Shown here: in pieces, positions 1 to 8,394 of the stretch
Position numbering within the stretch: the first letter of the stretch is position 1
How the letters are laid out: the number at the start of each line of letters is the position of its first letter
DNA from: Streptomyces sp. NRRL S-646
GTDB taxonomy: Bacteria; Actinomycetota; Actinomycetes; Streptomycetales; Streptomycetaceae
Reading direction: 5' to 3'
Length of the DNA: 64,000 nucleotides
Assembly (NCBI RefSeq): GCF_000720765.1
Contig: NZ_JODC01000011.1
Coordinates: 62,001 to 126,000 of the forward strand
The notes under the pieces: model-generated
What the model saw: only the letters and a program-made list of their open reading frames with translations
Database searches by the model: none
Told to the model about the DNA's origin: nothing
Made by a program: the position numbers and the translations under genes

Positions 1-2090
1 ACGTACGCCTGGACCGTCTCCAGGGCCGGGCGGCTTCCGCTGTTGGTGAGCCGCACCGTGGCGTGGACGGTGCCGTCGGCCAAGACCTCGTCCTCGTGCA
101 CGGTGAGGTCGGAGTAGGTGACGGTGGTGTAGCTCAGGCCCTCGCCGAACGCGAACAGGGGGTCCTGGGTGAGGTCCGCGTAGCGGTCACCGTGCTGGCC
201 CCGCACCTGGTTGTAGTAGACCGGCTGCTGCCCGACGTGACGTGCGAAGGAGACCGGGAGCCGGCCGCTGGGTTCGGTGAGTCCGAGAAGGAGTTCGGCG
301 ACGGCGCGGCCGCCGCGCATGCCCGGGTTGAACGCCTCGATGAGCGCTGCCGCGTTCAGTGCCGAGTCGGGGAGGGTGCTCGGCTTGGACTGCAGCAGTA
401 CGACGATCATGGGCGTGCCGGTGGCGGCGACCGCGTCCAGCAGCGCGATCTGGCCTCCCTGGAGGTCGAGGGTGGCCGTGGAGCGCACCTCACCCGTGAG
501 GGCGATGGTGTCCCCCACCACCACGACGGCGTAGTCCGCGGCCTCGGCGGCGGCGGTGGCCTCCCGAAGCTGTGCCTCATCGACCGGGGCGGGGAGGAAC
601 ACGGGCGGCTGCGGCTGGCCGTCGGGCCCGGCGACCCACTGGTCGGGGTCGAAGGCGGGGCTTTCGATGTCGGCTCCGCGGGCGTGTGTGACAGTCCAGT
701 CGGCGGGGACGACGGCGCGCAGGCCGTCCAGCACCGTCTCGACCAACTCGCGTGGATGTCCTTCGGGCATCCACGGCACCTGGCCGGTGGCACCCGCCCA
801 GTCGCCGAGCATGGCCTCCGGGCTGTCGGCGTTGGGGCCGATGACCGCGATGGTGCGTGGCGTGACCTGGCCTGTGGCGCGGCCGGTTCCGTCCGCAGTC
901 AGCCCGCCTTCGAGGGGCAGGACCCCCTCGTTGCGCAGCAGTACGAGGGAACGTCGGGCGGTCTCCAGGTTGAGGTCGGCGTGTTCGCGGCAGCCGATCA
1001 CCTGCGCCTGCCGCTCGGGGTCGGGGGCACGGGGGTCCTCGAACAGCCCGAGTTCGAACTTCAGCCGCAACACCCGCCGTACCGCGTCGTCGATCTGCTT
1101 CTCCTCGATCAGGCCGCGGGCGACCGCCTCCTGGGCGCCCTCGAAGAACGCCGGCGTGGCCATGATCAGATCGTTCCCGGAGTTGACCGCGACCGCCGCC
1201 GCCTCGGCGTAGTCGGCGCAGGTCCGCTGGTCGTAAACCATCCTGCCGACGTTGTCCCAGTCGGTCACCAGCGTGCCGGTGAAGCCCCATTCACCCTTGA
1301 GCACGTCGTTGATCAGCCACTCGTTGGCGGTGATGGGCACCCCGTCGATCGACTGGTAGCCCAGCATGAAGGCGCGGCAGCCGGCCCGGGCCACCCGCTC
1401 GAACGGGGGCAGGAACCACGAGCGCAGCTTGCGCGGACTGAGATCCGCCTCGCTGGCGTCGCGTCCGCCCAGGGTCTCGGAGTAGCCCGCGAAGTGCTTG
1501 GCGTAGGCCAGCACGGCTGTCGGGTCGCCGAGGCCGTCGCCCTGGTAGCCGCGCACCATCGCGGCCCCCAACTCGCCTATCAGGTACGGGTCTTCGCCGA
1601 ACGTCTCGTTGATCCGGCCCCAGCGCAGGTCCCGCGTGATGCACAGCACCGGGGAGAACGTCCCGTGGATCCCGGTCGTCGAGATCTCGATCGCGGATGC
1701 ACGGGCGACCCGGTGGATCAGAGAGGGGTCCCAGGTGCAGGCCATGCCGAGCTGTGTGGGGAAGATGGTCGCGCCCGGCCAGAATGAGTGGCCGTGGATG
1801 CAGTCGTCGGCGGTCAGCAGCGGAATGCCGAGCCGTGTCCGCCGGGCCCGTTCCATGGCCTCCGGCATCCGCTCGGGCATCACATGCAGGACCGACCCGG
1901 CCAGCTTGGCCGACACGATGTCCTCCAGGTCCCCGTGCTGGGCGTCGAGCATCAGCAGCTGCCCGACCTTCTCCGCAAGGGTCATCCGGGACAGCAGGTC
2001 CTCGGTTCTCGCTTCCACGGAGGCGTCCGGATCCAGGTACACGGCAGCGCGGACCGGCTGTCCCACGGTGGTCTCCAAGTCATGAGTCAT
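1..2090 (-). CDS. GH3 beta-glucosidase, C-terminus cut by window edge
   Basis: Retaining glycoside hydrolase family 3 enzyme, expected to release glucose from beta-glucosides. About 696 residues are visible before the window edge, so the fibronectin-III-like tail is incomplete. The catalytic nucleophile should be Asp277 in the motif LVTDWDNV. The substrate-binding stretches WGRINETFGEDPYL and AYAKHFAGY are also typical of GH3. No signal peptide is seen, so it probably acts in the cytoplasm on imported oligosaccharides. The ATG at 2090 is preceded by only a weak ribosome site. It lies 37 bases after the permease stop and is the last visible gene of the transporter operon. Exact substrate (cello-oligosaccharides, gentiobiose or aryl glucosides) cannot be told from sequence. 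Confidence 0.93.
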   Translation of the reverse strand, partial: MTHDLETTVGQPVRAAVYLDPDASVEARTEDLLSRMTLAEKVGQLLMLDAQHGDLEDIVSAKLAGSVLHVMPERMPEAMERARRTRLGIPLLTADDCIHGHSFWPGATIFPTQLGMACTWDPSLIHRVARASAIEISTTGIHGTFSPVLCITRDLRWGRINETFGEDPYLIGELGAAMVRGYQGDGLGDPTAVLAYAKHFAGYSETLGGRDASEADLSPRKLRSWFLPPFERVARAGCRAFMLGYQSIDGVPITANEWLINDVLKGEWGFTGTLVTDWDNVGRMVYDQRTCADYAEAAAVAVNSGNDLIMATPAFFEGAQEAVARGLIEEKQIDDAVRRVLRLKFELGLFEDPRAPDPERQAQVIGCREHADLNLETARRSLVLLRNEGVLPLEGGLTADGTGRATGQVTPRTIAVIGPNADSPEAMLGDWAGATGQVPWMPEGHPRELVETVLDGLRAVVPADWTVTHARGADIESPAFDPDQWVAGPDGQPQPPVFLPAPVDEAQLREATAAAEAADYAVVVVGDTIALTGEVRSTATLDLQGGQIALLDAVAATGTPMIVVLLQSKPSTLPDSALNAAALIEAFNPGMRGGRAVAELLLGLTEPSGRLPVSFARHVGQQPVYYNQVRGQHGDRYADLTQDPLFAFGEGLSYTTVTYSDLTVHEDEVLADGTVHATVRLTNSGSRPALETVQAY

Positions 2091-2127
2091 TGCAGGTCAG
2101 AGAGTTGATGAGGGCGAGCGACGGAGG

Positions 2128-3015
2128 TCACTTCAGGCCGGTGGTGGCGATTCCGGCGACGAACTGGCGCTGGAAGCGGAGGAAGACGAGCATCACCGGC
2201 AGCAGGACGACCACGGCGCCGGCGAGCAGGATGCCGTAGCGGGTGAAGGACTGGCCGCTGCTGGCCAGGGCGAGGCCGACGGGGAGGGTGTACTGGTCCT
2301 GGTTCTGGGCCACGACCAGGGGCCACAGGAAGCTGTTCCACGAGCCGAGGAAGGCGATGATCCCGAGCGTGGCCAGGGCCGGCTTGGTCAGCGGAAGGAT
2401 GATCCGCCAGAAGATGGCCAGCTCTCCGCAGCCGTCGACGCGGGCGGCGTCGATGAGTTCGTCGGGCAGGGTGGAGATGAACTGCCGCATCAGGAACACC
2501 CCGAACGGGCCGGCCAGGAACGGCAGGATCAGTCCGACCAGCGAGCCGGTCAGCTTCATATTGGCCACCAGCACGTACAGCGGTACGAAGGTGACCAGGG
2601 CGGGGACCATGAGGGTGCCGATGACCAGGCTGAACACGACGCGTCGGCCGCGGAAGTCCAGCTTGGCCAGGGCGTAGCCGAGCATCGAGCAGAAGAGCAG
2701 GTTGCCCGCGGTGATGGCCAGGGAGACGATCACGGAGTTCGCGAACATGCTCGTGAAGTCGAGGCTGCGGAACAGCTGGCTGTAGTTGGCGGTCGTGGGT
2801 GCGGTGGGGATCAGAACGGGCGGCAGTCTGCGGATGTCGGCCTCGGGCTTGAAGGAGCCGGACAGCATCCACAGGAACGGCGCGATCATCAGCAGGAGGC
2901 AGCCGGTGAGCGGCAGATACAGCCATGGGTTGCCCCAGTTCTGCCGGATGCGGCGGCGCCGCACGGACCGGTCCGTGTCCGCGTGTCCGGTGCCAGGGTG
3001 CGTGAAGGTACTCAT
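2128..3015 (-). CDS. Sugar ABC transporter permease (MalG/CUT1 type)
   Basis: Inner-membrane permease of a CUT1 carbohydrate importer, 295 residues, about six membrane helices. The first helix is near residues 32-52 (YLPLTGCLLLMIAPFLWML). The cytoplasmic EAA loop that contacts the ATPase is visible as DAARVDGCGELAIFWRIILP, with the usual Gly. It starts at an ATG with AAGGA about 10 bases upstream and only 4 bases after the stop of the upstream permease, so the two are translationally coupled. No ATPase gene is present in the operon. In Streptomyces such importers usually borrow the shared MsiK ATPase encoded elsewhere. The neighbouring GH3 enzyme suggests a beta-glucoside substrate. Confidence 0.95.
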   Translation of the reverse strand: MSTFTHPGTGHADTDRSVRRRRIRQNWGNPWLYLPLTGCLLLMIAPFLWMLSGSFKPEADIRRLPPVLIPTAPTTANYSQLFRSLDFTSMFANSVIVSLAITAGNLLFCSMLGYALAKLDFRGRRVVFSLVIGTLMVPALVTFVPLYVLVANMKLTGSLVGLILPFLAGPFGVFLMRQFISTLPDELIDAARVDGCGELAIFWRIILPLTKPALATLGIIAFLGSWNSFLWPLVVAQNQDQYTLPVGLALASSGQSFTRYGILLAGAVVVLLPVMLVFLRFQRQFVAGIATTGLK

Positions 3016-3019
3016 GGGA

Positions 3020-4003
3020 TCAGTCCTTGTCTCGCAGTACCCGGAACTGCAGAACAGTCAGCGCGACGATGAGGACGAAGACGACGTAGCCGGCGGCCGA
3101 CGCCATGTCGTAGTTGCCGTTGCCGAACTGGTTGTAGCTGTACAACGTGGCCGACAGGGTCGAGTCCAGCGGTCCGCCGTTGGTCATCACGAACGGCTCG
3201 TCGAAGAACTGCAGATAGTTGATGCCGGTGGTCACCGCGGTGAGCAGCAGGGCGGGGCGCAGGAGCGGGAAGGTGACCCGCCAGAACCGCTGCCAGACCC
3301 CGGCCCCGTCGAGTTCGGCCGCTTCCATCAGGGACTGGGGTACGGACTGCAGCCCGGCCAGCATGATGATCATGACGGTACCGAGGTTGCGCCACACGGC
3401 CATCAGGATCATGACGGGAAGCGCGAACCGGGTGTCCGCCAGCCAGGCCGGGCCATTGATCCCGAACCAGGCCAGGACGGTGTTCACCAGCCCCGCGCGC
3501 GGGTCCAGGAGCGTCTTCCAGATCACGGCTACGGCCACCACGCTGGTGATCACCGGCAGGTAGAAGCCGACCCGGAAGACGGCACGGAAGCGGCGGATGC
3601 CGCGGTCGAGGGCGACCGCCGCGGCGAGCCCCGCGGCCAGGGTCAGGGGCAGGCCGACCAGGACGAACACGCCGGTGTTGCGCAGCGCGTGAACGAACTG
3701 CTCGTCCTCGAAGAGCCGTACGTAGTTGTCGAAGCCGATGAACGAGACGTTCAGCGGAGTCCGCAGGTCGGCGCTCTGGGTGTCGGTCATGCTCATCAGC
3801 AGCGACCAGACCACCGGCAACACCATGAAGGCCGCGAACAGAGCGAGGAAGGGCGCGCCGAGGATCCAGGCGGCCCGGGCCTGCGCCCGCGCCGTGCGGC
3901 GGACGGCGGAGTGCCGACGGCCGGCACTCCCGTCCGGCCGCCCGGTGATCGGCTCATGGACGTCGCCCCGCCCGGGGAGCGTTTTCGTGGACATGGATGT
4001 CAT
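3020..4003 (-). CDS. Sugar ABC transporter permease (MalF/CUT1 type)
   Basis: Partner permease of the CUT1 importer, 327 residues. A polar 45-residue N-terminus is followed by about six membrane helices, the first near FLALFAAFMVLPVVWSLLM. The EAA loop reads EAAELDGAGVWQRFWRVTFP. The annotated ATG at 4003 has a weak ribosome site (GGACGG). A second in-frame ATG nine bases later (MSTKT) is equally possible. The gene sits between the binding-protein gene (62 bases upstream) and the MalG-type permease (4 bases downstream), all on the minus strand. It should form a heterodimer with that permease. Confidence 0.95.
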   Translation of the reverse strand: MTSMSTKTLPGRGDVHEPITGRPDGSAGRRHSAVRRTARAQARAAWILGAPFLALFAAFMVLPVVWSLLMSMTDTQSADLRTPLNVSFIGFDNYVRLFEDEQFVHALRNTGVFVLVGLPLTLAAGLAAAVALDRGIRRFRAVFRVGFYLPVITSVVAVAVIWKTLLDPRAGLVNTVLAWFGINGPAWLADTRFALPVMILMAVWRNLGTVMIIMLAGLQSVPQSLMEAAELDGAGVWQRFWRVTFPLLRPALLLTAVTTGINYLQFFDEPFVMTNGGPLDSTLSATLYSYNQFGNGNYDMASAAGYVVFVLIVALTVLQFRVLRDKD

Positions 4004-4065
4004 CCGTCCGTAAGAAAGCCAAGAAGGCTGAGAAGGCTGCTGGAGGGCTGCTCACGCGCCGGCGC

Positions 4066-5364
4066 TCAGCGGCCGGTGCCGATGCTGGTGGCCTTGGACT
4101 GCAGCGTCTGCTGCACCTGGACGACGGTGGCCTTGCCGAGGGACAGCTTCTCCAGTTCGGAGTCGATGGCGTCGGCGATCTGCTGCCAGGTCGTGATGGC
4201 GGGCGGCGCCTTGCTGACCTTCAGCTGCTCCTCGAACGCCTTCTTCGTCTCGTCCTCGGTCAGCTTCCCCTCCGACCAGGCGGCGGGCGACGGGGGCAGG
4301 TTGCCGGTGGCCCTGCTGTAGGCGGCGAGGTTGGCGGGCTGGGTGAGGAACTGGGCGAACTTCCATGCCGCCTTGGAGTTCTTGGCGCCCTTGAACACAG
4401 CCAGGTCGCTGCCGCCGGCGAACCCGGCAGGCTGCTTGCTGTACGGCACCGGCATGGTCTTCCACTTGCCGTCCAGCTTCGGGGAGTCCTTGTGGAAGGC
4501 ACCGCCGGCCCAGGCAGCCTCCTGGTAGACGGCGAGCAACCCGTCCTGGAAGCCCTGGACATTGTCCTCCTTGTCGGTCGGCGCCAGGTGCTGCCGGGGG
4601 ACGCTCGCGTAGTACTGCAGTGCCTTGGCGACCTCCGGCGTGTCGAAGGTGAACTTCTTGGTCTTGGCGTCGTAGATGTCACCGCCCTGCTGCCAGACCA
4701 TCGGCACCCAGAAGAGCCAGGAGTTGAAGCCGATCAACCACCCGCTGGCATAGCGCAGCTTGGGGTTCTGCTTGCCGGCGGTCGCCTGGATGGCCTTGAG
4801 ATCCTTGATGTATCCCTCACGGTCACCGGCCAGGGGGCCCTTGATGCCTGCCTTCTCGGTGAGGTCGGCCCGGTAGTAGACCGCCGAGGTGTCGGCGACG
4901 AACGGCACACCGTAGGCGGTGTTCTTGTACTTGGTGGTGTCCCACTGGCCGGCGTAGAAGTCCGACGACTTGAACGTCGTCGGGGTGGCCTGGAAGGCAT
5001 TCATGGAGGCCATCTCGGCCATCCACGTGGATCCGACCACGGACATGTCCGGGGTGTTGCCGCCGGCGATCGCGGTGGTCAGCTTGTCGTGGGCGGAGGC
5101 CCAGGGAATCGGGGTGATCTGGACCTTGACCCCGGGGTTCTCCTTCTCGAACTTCTTGGCCAGGCTCAACAGGGCCGGGTCGGTGTCGCCCATGGACCAC
5201 ATGACGACCTTCCCCGTGGCCTTGCCACTGCCGATCTTCGCGGGCGCGTCCTTGCCCGGCCCGGAATCGGCACTGCGGCCGCAGCCGGTGGCCACCAGGG
5301 CTGCCGTGACGGTGATGCACAGGGCCTGGACGGTTCTGACGGTGTGACGAGTAGACGTACGCAT
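4066..5364 (-). CDS. Carbohydrate ABC transporter solute-binding lipoprotein (CUT1)
   Basis: Extracellular sugar-binding lipoprotein of 432 residues that delivers substrate to the two downstream permeases. I chose the ATG at 5364 because it has AAGGAG about 9 bases upstream and gives a proper lipoprotein signal: a basic start, a hydrophobic stretch and the lipobox VATGC with the acylated Cys near residue 28. The mature part begins with a Ser/Gly/Asp linker and then the extracellular type-1 binding fold (VVMWSMGDTDPA). FEKENPGVKVQITPIPW is typical of the family. An upstream in-frame start at 5451 would destroy the signal peptide and is rejected. The 490-base gap upstream probably holds the operon promoter. 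Confidence 0.94.
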   Translation of the reverse strand: MRTSTRHTVRTVQALCITVTAALVATGCGRSADSGPGKDAPAKIGSGKATGKVVMWSMGDTDPALLSLAKKFEKENPGVKVQITPIPWASAHDKLTTAIAGGNTPDMSVVGSTWMAEMASMNAFQATPTTFKSSDFYAGQWDTTKYKNTAYGVPFVADTSAVYYRADLTEKAGIKGPLAGDREGYIKDLKAIQATAGKQNPKLRYASGWLIGFNSWLFWVPMVWQQGGDIYDAKTKKFTFDTPEVAKALQYYASVPRQHLAPTDKEDNVQGFQDGLLAVYQEAAWAGGAFHKDSPKLDGKWKTMPVPYSKQPAGFAGGSDLAVFKGAKNSKAAWKFAQFLTQPANLAAYSRATGNLPPSPAAWSEGKLTEDETKKAFEEQLKVSKAPPAITTWQQIADAIDSELEKLSLGKATVVQVQQTLQSKATSIGTGR

Positions 5365-5856
5365 GGGGCGGCTCCTTGCCGTTGAACGAAAAAGGGCGCG
5401 GGGGGCGGCGAAGAGGTGGAGGCGGGCAGGCACCCGGATGGGCCGGCCCAAGAGGTGAGTTCGTCTGCAGCGGCATCGGCCGTCAGCCGCGGGTCGCGGC
5501 CGGCACGTCCGACCCGGAGTGGGCAGCGTCCGGGCGGGGTGTGCCCGGCGTGCCGTTCGTGTGCCGGATCAGGAAGGCACCGAGGGAAACTGCACCTCGG
5601 TGGTGACGCGTGAACACGGTTCCGCGTGGAGGGTGATGAAGTCGGCCGGCAGGCGAACAGGCCGGTCGGGTCCGCTGCGTGGAGCGGCTTTCGATTGAGC
5701 TCAGGTGGAGCTGGGCGACTCACCGCCCTGCCCGAGAGCCGGTAGGTCAGTTCATTGGGCGGATGGGGTCCGTCCCCGCCTGCGGGGCTGGGCAGGAGCG
5801 GCGGAGACGGACAGTTGGTGAGACGGCGACGCCGTACACATCTGGATGACGCAGCG
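5365..5856. promoter_or_regulatory. 492-base intergenic region upstream of the binding-protein operon
   Basis: No convincing gene. The LacI gene and the transporter operon both read leftward, so this stretch holds the 3' flank of lacI and presumably the promoter of the transporter operon. I did not find a clear LacI-type palindrome here. The best-defined short palindrome is GAGCTC near 5697, which is too short to be called an operator. Confidence 0.4.
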
Positions 5857-6864
5857 TCAGTTCAGGCCCGGCTTTAACGTCGAGCCACGGACCACCAGGC
5901 TGGTGGGGACGATGCACGAGGGGGCGGCCTTCGGCGATCCGCGCACGTGGTCCAGCAGCAGCCGCGCCGCCGCCTCACCCATCTCCCGCATCGGCTGGCG
6001 GATGGTCGTCAGTGCCGGGTAGGTGTACGACGCCATCTCAAGGTCGTCGAAGCCCACCACGGCGACATCCTGCGGAACCCACAGACCGGCCTCGTGCAGT
6101 GCGGCCAGCACGCCGGCCGCCGAGGGATCGTTGTGCGCGAAGACCGAGTCGAACTCCACGCCGTCCGCACGAGCGCGCGCCACTGCGCCACGGCAGCGTT
6201 CGAAATCGAAGTCGCCGGGGATGATGCTGCGTTGGCCAATCTCGATCCCGGCTTCGGCGTACACCTCGACGAAGCCGTCCAGCCGTTCCCGGGTACAACC
6301 GAACGTCTCGGGACCGGTGATCACCAGGGGACGACGGCGCCCGATCTCCAGCAGGTGCCGCGCCGCCTGCGCACCCCCCTCCCGATTGGTGGTGGCCACG
6401 TAGGGGAATCCCGGCCGCTGGAAGCGATCGTCGATCAGCACGACCGGCAGCCCCGCTTCGTGCAGCTCCGTGATGTACCCCATGGCACCCTCGGGCTCTA
6501 TCACCAGCAGACCGTCGAACGACTTGGCGGCGACCTGCAGACCGAGCCTGCGCAGTGACTCCTCACCGCGGTTCCAGGTCAGCATGCGCAGCCCGAAGCC
6601 CTCGGCCTCCAGCGTTTCGACGACCGCCTGCACGATTCCCGCCCAGGCCCAGGCCATGTCCGGGACCAGCATGCCGATCATCTGGGTGGTGCCGCGTGCG
6701 AGCCCGACTGCTCCGGCGCTCGGCACATAGCCCAGCTCCGATATCGCCTTGCGGACCTTCAGGACGGTGTTCTCGTTGATCTCGCCTTTGCCGTTCAGCA
6801 CTCGCGAGACCGTCGTCTTGCTGACGCCGGCCCGTGAGGCCACGTCGGCGATGGTGACTCCCAT
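5857..6864 (-). CDS. LacI-family transcriptional regulator
   Basis: LacI/GalR repressor, 335 residues. The N-terminal helix-turn-helix and hinge read VTIADVASRAGVSKTTVSRV then LNGKG. A periplasmic-binding-protein-like effector domain follows, with the C-terminal hallmark VAVVGFDDLEMASYTYPALT. The start at 6864 has an ideal AGGAGG five to ten bases upstream. The longer reading frame to 6999 only adds translated DNA repeats. It immediately precedes the beta-glucoside transporter operon on the same strand and is the likely local repressor. A striking array of GGNNNC hexamers lies 75-122 bases upstream of its start and may be its own control region. Confidence 0.93.
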   Translation of the reverse strand: MGVTIADVASRAGVSKTTVSRVLNGKGEINENTVLKVRKAISELGYVPSAGAVGLARGTTQMIGMLVPDMAWAWAGIVQAVVETLEAEGFGLRMLTWNRGEESLRRLGLQVAAKSFDGLLVIEPEGAMGYITELHEAGLPVVLIDDRFQRPGFPYVATTNREGGAQAARHLLEIGRRRPLVITGPETFGCTRERLDGFVEVYAEAGIEIGQRSIIPGDFDFERCRGAVARARADGVEFDSVFAHNDPSAAGVLAALHEAGLWVPQDVAVVGFDDLEMASYTYPALTTIRQPMREMGEAAARLLLDHVRGSPKAAPSCIVPTSLVVRGSTLKPGLN

Positions 6865-6938
6865 GCCACCTCCTCTCACTCCACGCAGAGGCGGAAGACG
6901 TTCTCCCGCACCGAAGAGCCGATCGTACAGAGATCGGT

Positions 6939-6986
6939 GGAACCGGTACCGGCAGCGGTTCCGGAACCGGTTTCGGTACCGGTTCC
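6939..6986. repeat. Array of eight GGNNNC hexamers upstream of the lacI gene
   Basis: Forty-eight bases can be cut into eight consecutive hexamers: GGAACC, GGTACC, GGCAGC, GGTTCC, GGAACC, GGTTTC, GGTACC and GGTTCC. The two 24-base halves (6939-6962 and 6963-6986) are near reverse complements of each other. Each half also starts with GGAACC and ends with GGTTCC, and the centre is the palindrome GGTTCCGGAACC at 6957-6968. It lies in the leader of the lacI gene at 5857-6864 and may be a multimeric operator or a simple-sequence expansion. Confidence 0.7.
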
Positions 6987-7062
6987 GGCAGTGAAGCACC
7001 GAGAAGCCCGACCCGTCAACACACCGGAAACAACTCGTTCACGGGGAAGTAGGGGGAAGTCG

Positions 7063-8103
7063 TCAGCGCCCGGGAGCGGGGAGTTCGCCGGAACCGCGGG
7101 CGAGGTAGCGGGTGGGCAGCACGCGGTGACGGGCGGGCCCGCCCTCGCCGTCGAGCCGGTCGAACAGCAGGTCCGCGGCCTCCCGGCCGATGGCGGAGTG
7201 ATCCTGGGCGATCACCGAGATGCCCGGTTCGAGCAGGTCGGCGAGGGGAAGGTCGTCGAAGCCGACCAGCGCGACGCGGCGCTGCAGCTGACGCTCCTGC
7301 AGGGCCATGCGGGCCCCGATGGTCAGGAGGTTCTGGCCGGAGACGAGTGCCGTGGGCGCATGGGCGAGCGCCAGGAGTGCGCGGGTGGCCTCCTGGGCGG
7401 CGTCCGCGCCGTGCAGGTCGCGCCTCACGAGAGAGGGATGCAGGACGCAGCCCACCGAGGCGAGCCCCTCCACGAACCCGGCGTAGCGCTCTTCGGCGGT
7501 CCAGATCGAGCGGAGGTCGCCGAGGAAGGCGATGCGCCGGTGACCCGCCTCGTACAGCCTCTTCACCGCTGCCCGTACGCCCGCCCGGTTGTCCACCGTC
7601 ACGGTGTCCACCTGCGGCGCTGTGGTGCGGCGGTCCACACAGACGACGGGTGTGCCGGCGCGGCGGGCCGCGTCGAGGTCGGTGTCGTTCTGCCCGGTGG
7701 GCACCACGATGAGGCCGTCGACCCGGCGGGCCGTGAACGTCTTCAGCAGGCCGCGTTCGCGGACCGGGTCCTCGTCGGTGGACCCCGCCAGGAGCAGCAT
7801 GCCGCGCTCGGCGGCAGCGTCCTCCACCGCCCGGTGCAGCGCGGCGGAGAAGGGGTTGGCCGCGTCCTCCAGGACCAGGCCGAGGGTGTGTGTGCGGCGG
7901 TCGGCCCGGCGCAGGCTGCTGGCCGTCAGGTCCTGGCGGTAACCGAGCTGCTCGGCGGCGCGCGTCACCCGTTCCGCCAGGTCAGGGGTGACGGGCTTGC
8001 CGTTGATGACCCGCGAGACAGTGGCGATGCCGACCCCGGCCATGGTCGCGACGTCGTGTATGGTCGCCGCTCGCCGACCTGTGTCGTTCTGCTCGCTGGA
8101 CAA
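7063..8103 (-). CDS. LacI-family regulator divergent from the levanase gene
   Basis: LacI/GalR repressor of 346 residues. The helix-turn-helix is ATIHDVATMAGVGIATVSRV followed by INGKPVTPDLAERV. The effector domain ends with VALVGFDDLPLADLLEPGIS. Translation probably starts at TTG 8103, with GGGAG about 7 bases upstream. The next Met lies inside the helix-turn-helix and cannot be the start. It is divergent from the levanase gene with 291 bases between. The intergenic palindrome GAAACGTTTC and a related AAAACGTTG overlapping the start codon suggest that it represses both the levanase and itself. The inducer is likely a fructan product, by context only. Confidence 0.92.
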   Translation of the reverse strand: MSSEQNDTGRRAATIHDVATMAGVGIATVSRVINGKPVTPDLAERVTRAAEQLGYRQDLTASSLRRADRRTHTLGLVLEDAANPFSAALHRAVEDAAAERGMLLLAGSTDEDPVRERGLLKTFTARRVDGLIVVPTGQNDTDLDAARRAGTPVVCVDRRTTAPQVDTVTVDNRAGVRAAVKRLYEAGHRRIAFLGDLRSIWTAEERYAGFVEGLASVGCVLHPSLVRRDLHGADAAQEATRALLALAHAPTALVSGQNLLTIGARMALQERQLQRRVALVGFDDLPLADLLEPGISVIAQDHSAIGREAADLLFDRLDGEGGPARHRVLPTRYLARGSGELPAPGR

Positions 8104-8212
8104 CGTTTTCTCCCGGGGATCACTGGCACCGTGCAGCCGCCTTCATCCTCGCATTCAGGAGTTTTCCCGCACAGGGTCTGGACTTCGGCGACATGTTGCC
8201 CGTACGTTCTGC

Positions 8213-8222
8213 GAAACGTTTC
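8213..8222. promoter_or_regulatory. LacI-type operator GAAACGTTTC between lacI and levanase
   Basis: Perfect 10-base palindrome GAAACGTTTC in the divergent promoter region, about 180 bases from the levanase start. The shape (A/T-rich arms around a central CG) is that of LacI-family operators. A partial second copy, AAAACGTTG read on the minus strand, spans about 8101-8109 and overlaps the TTG start codon of the regulator, fitting autoregulation. Confidence 0.6.
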
Positions 8223-8394
8223 CAGCCCTGGCTGGAGCTGCCGGTGCCGTGCTGCCCCCACAGCCGGGCTCGCCCGTGGCCTTGGACGAGGCCACGGCGC
8301 AACCGCCGCCCGCACCTGACACGCGTCAAGCGTCACTCGTCACGCGTAAGTCCCCTACGGCTGAGCCGAAGCCCGCCCGCCTGCAAGGAGCGCC

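Noticed and set aside
6865..6999. Longer start for the LacI gene giving an Arg/Asn/Tyr repeat peptide
   Set aside because: The extension is the translated hexamer array. The start at 6864 has a perfect AGGAGG and matches LacI N-termini.
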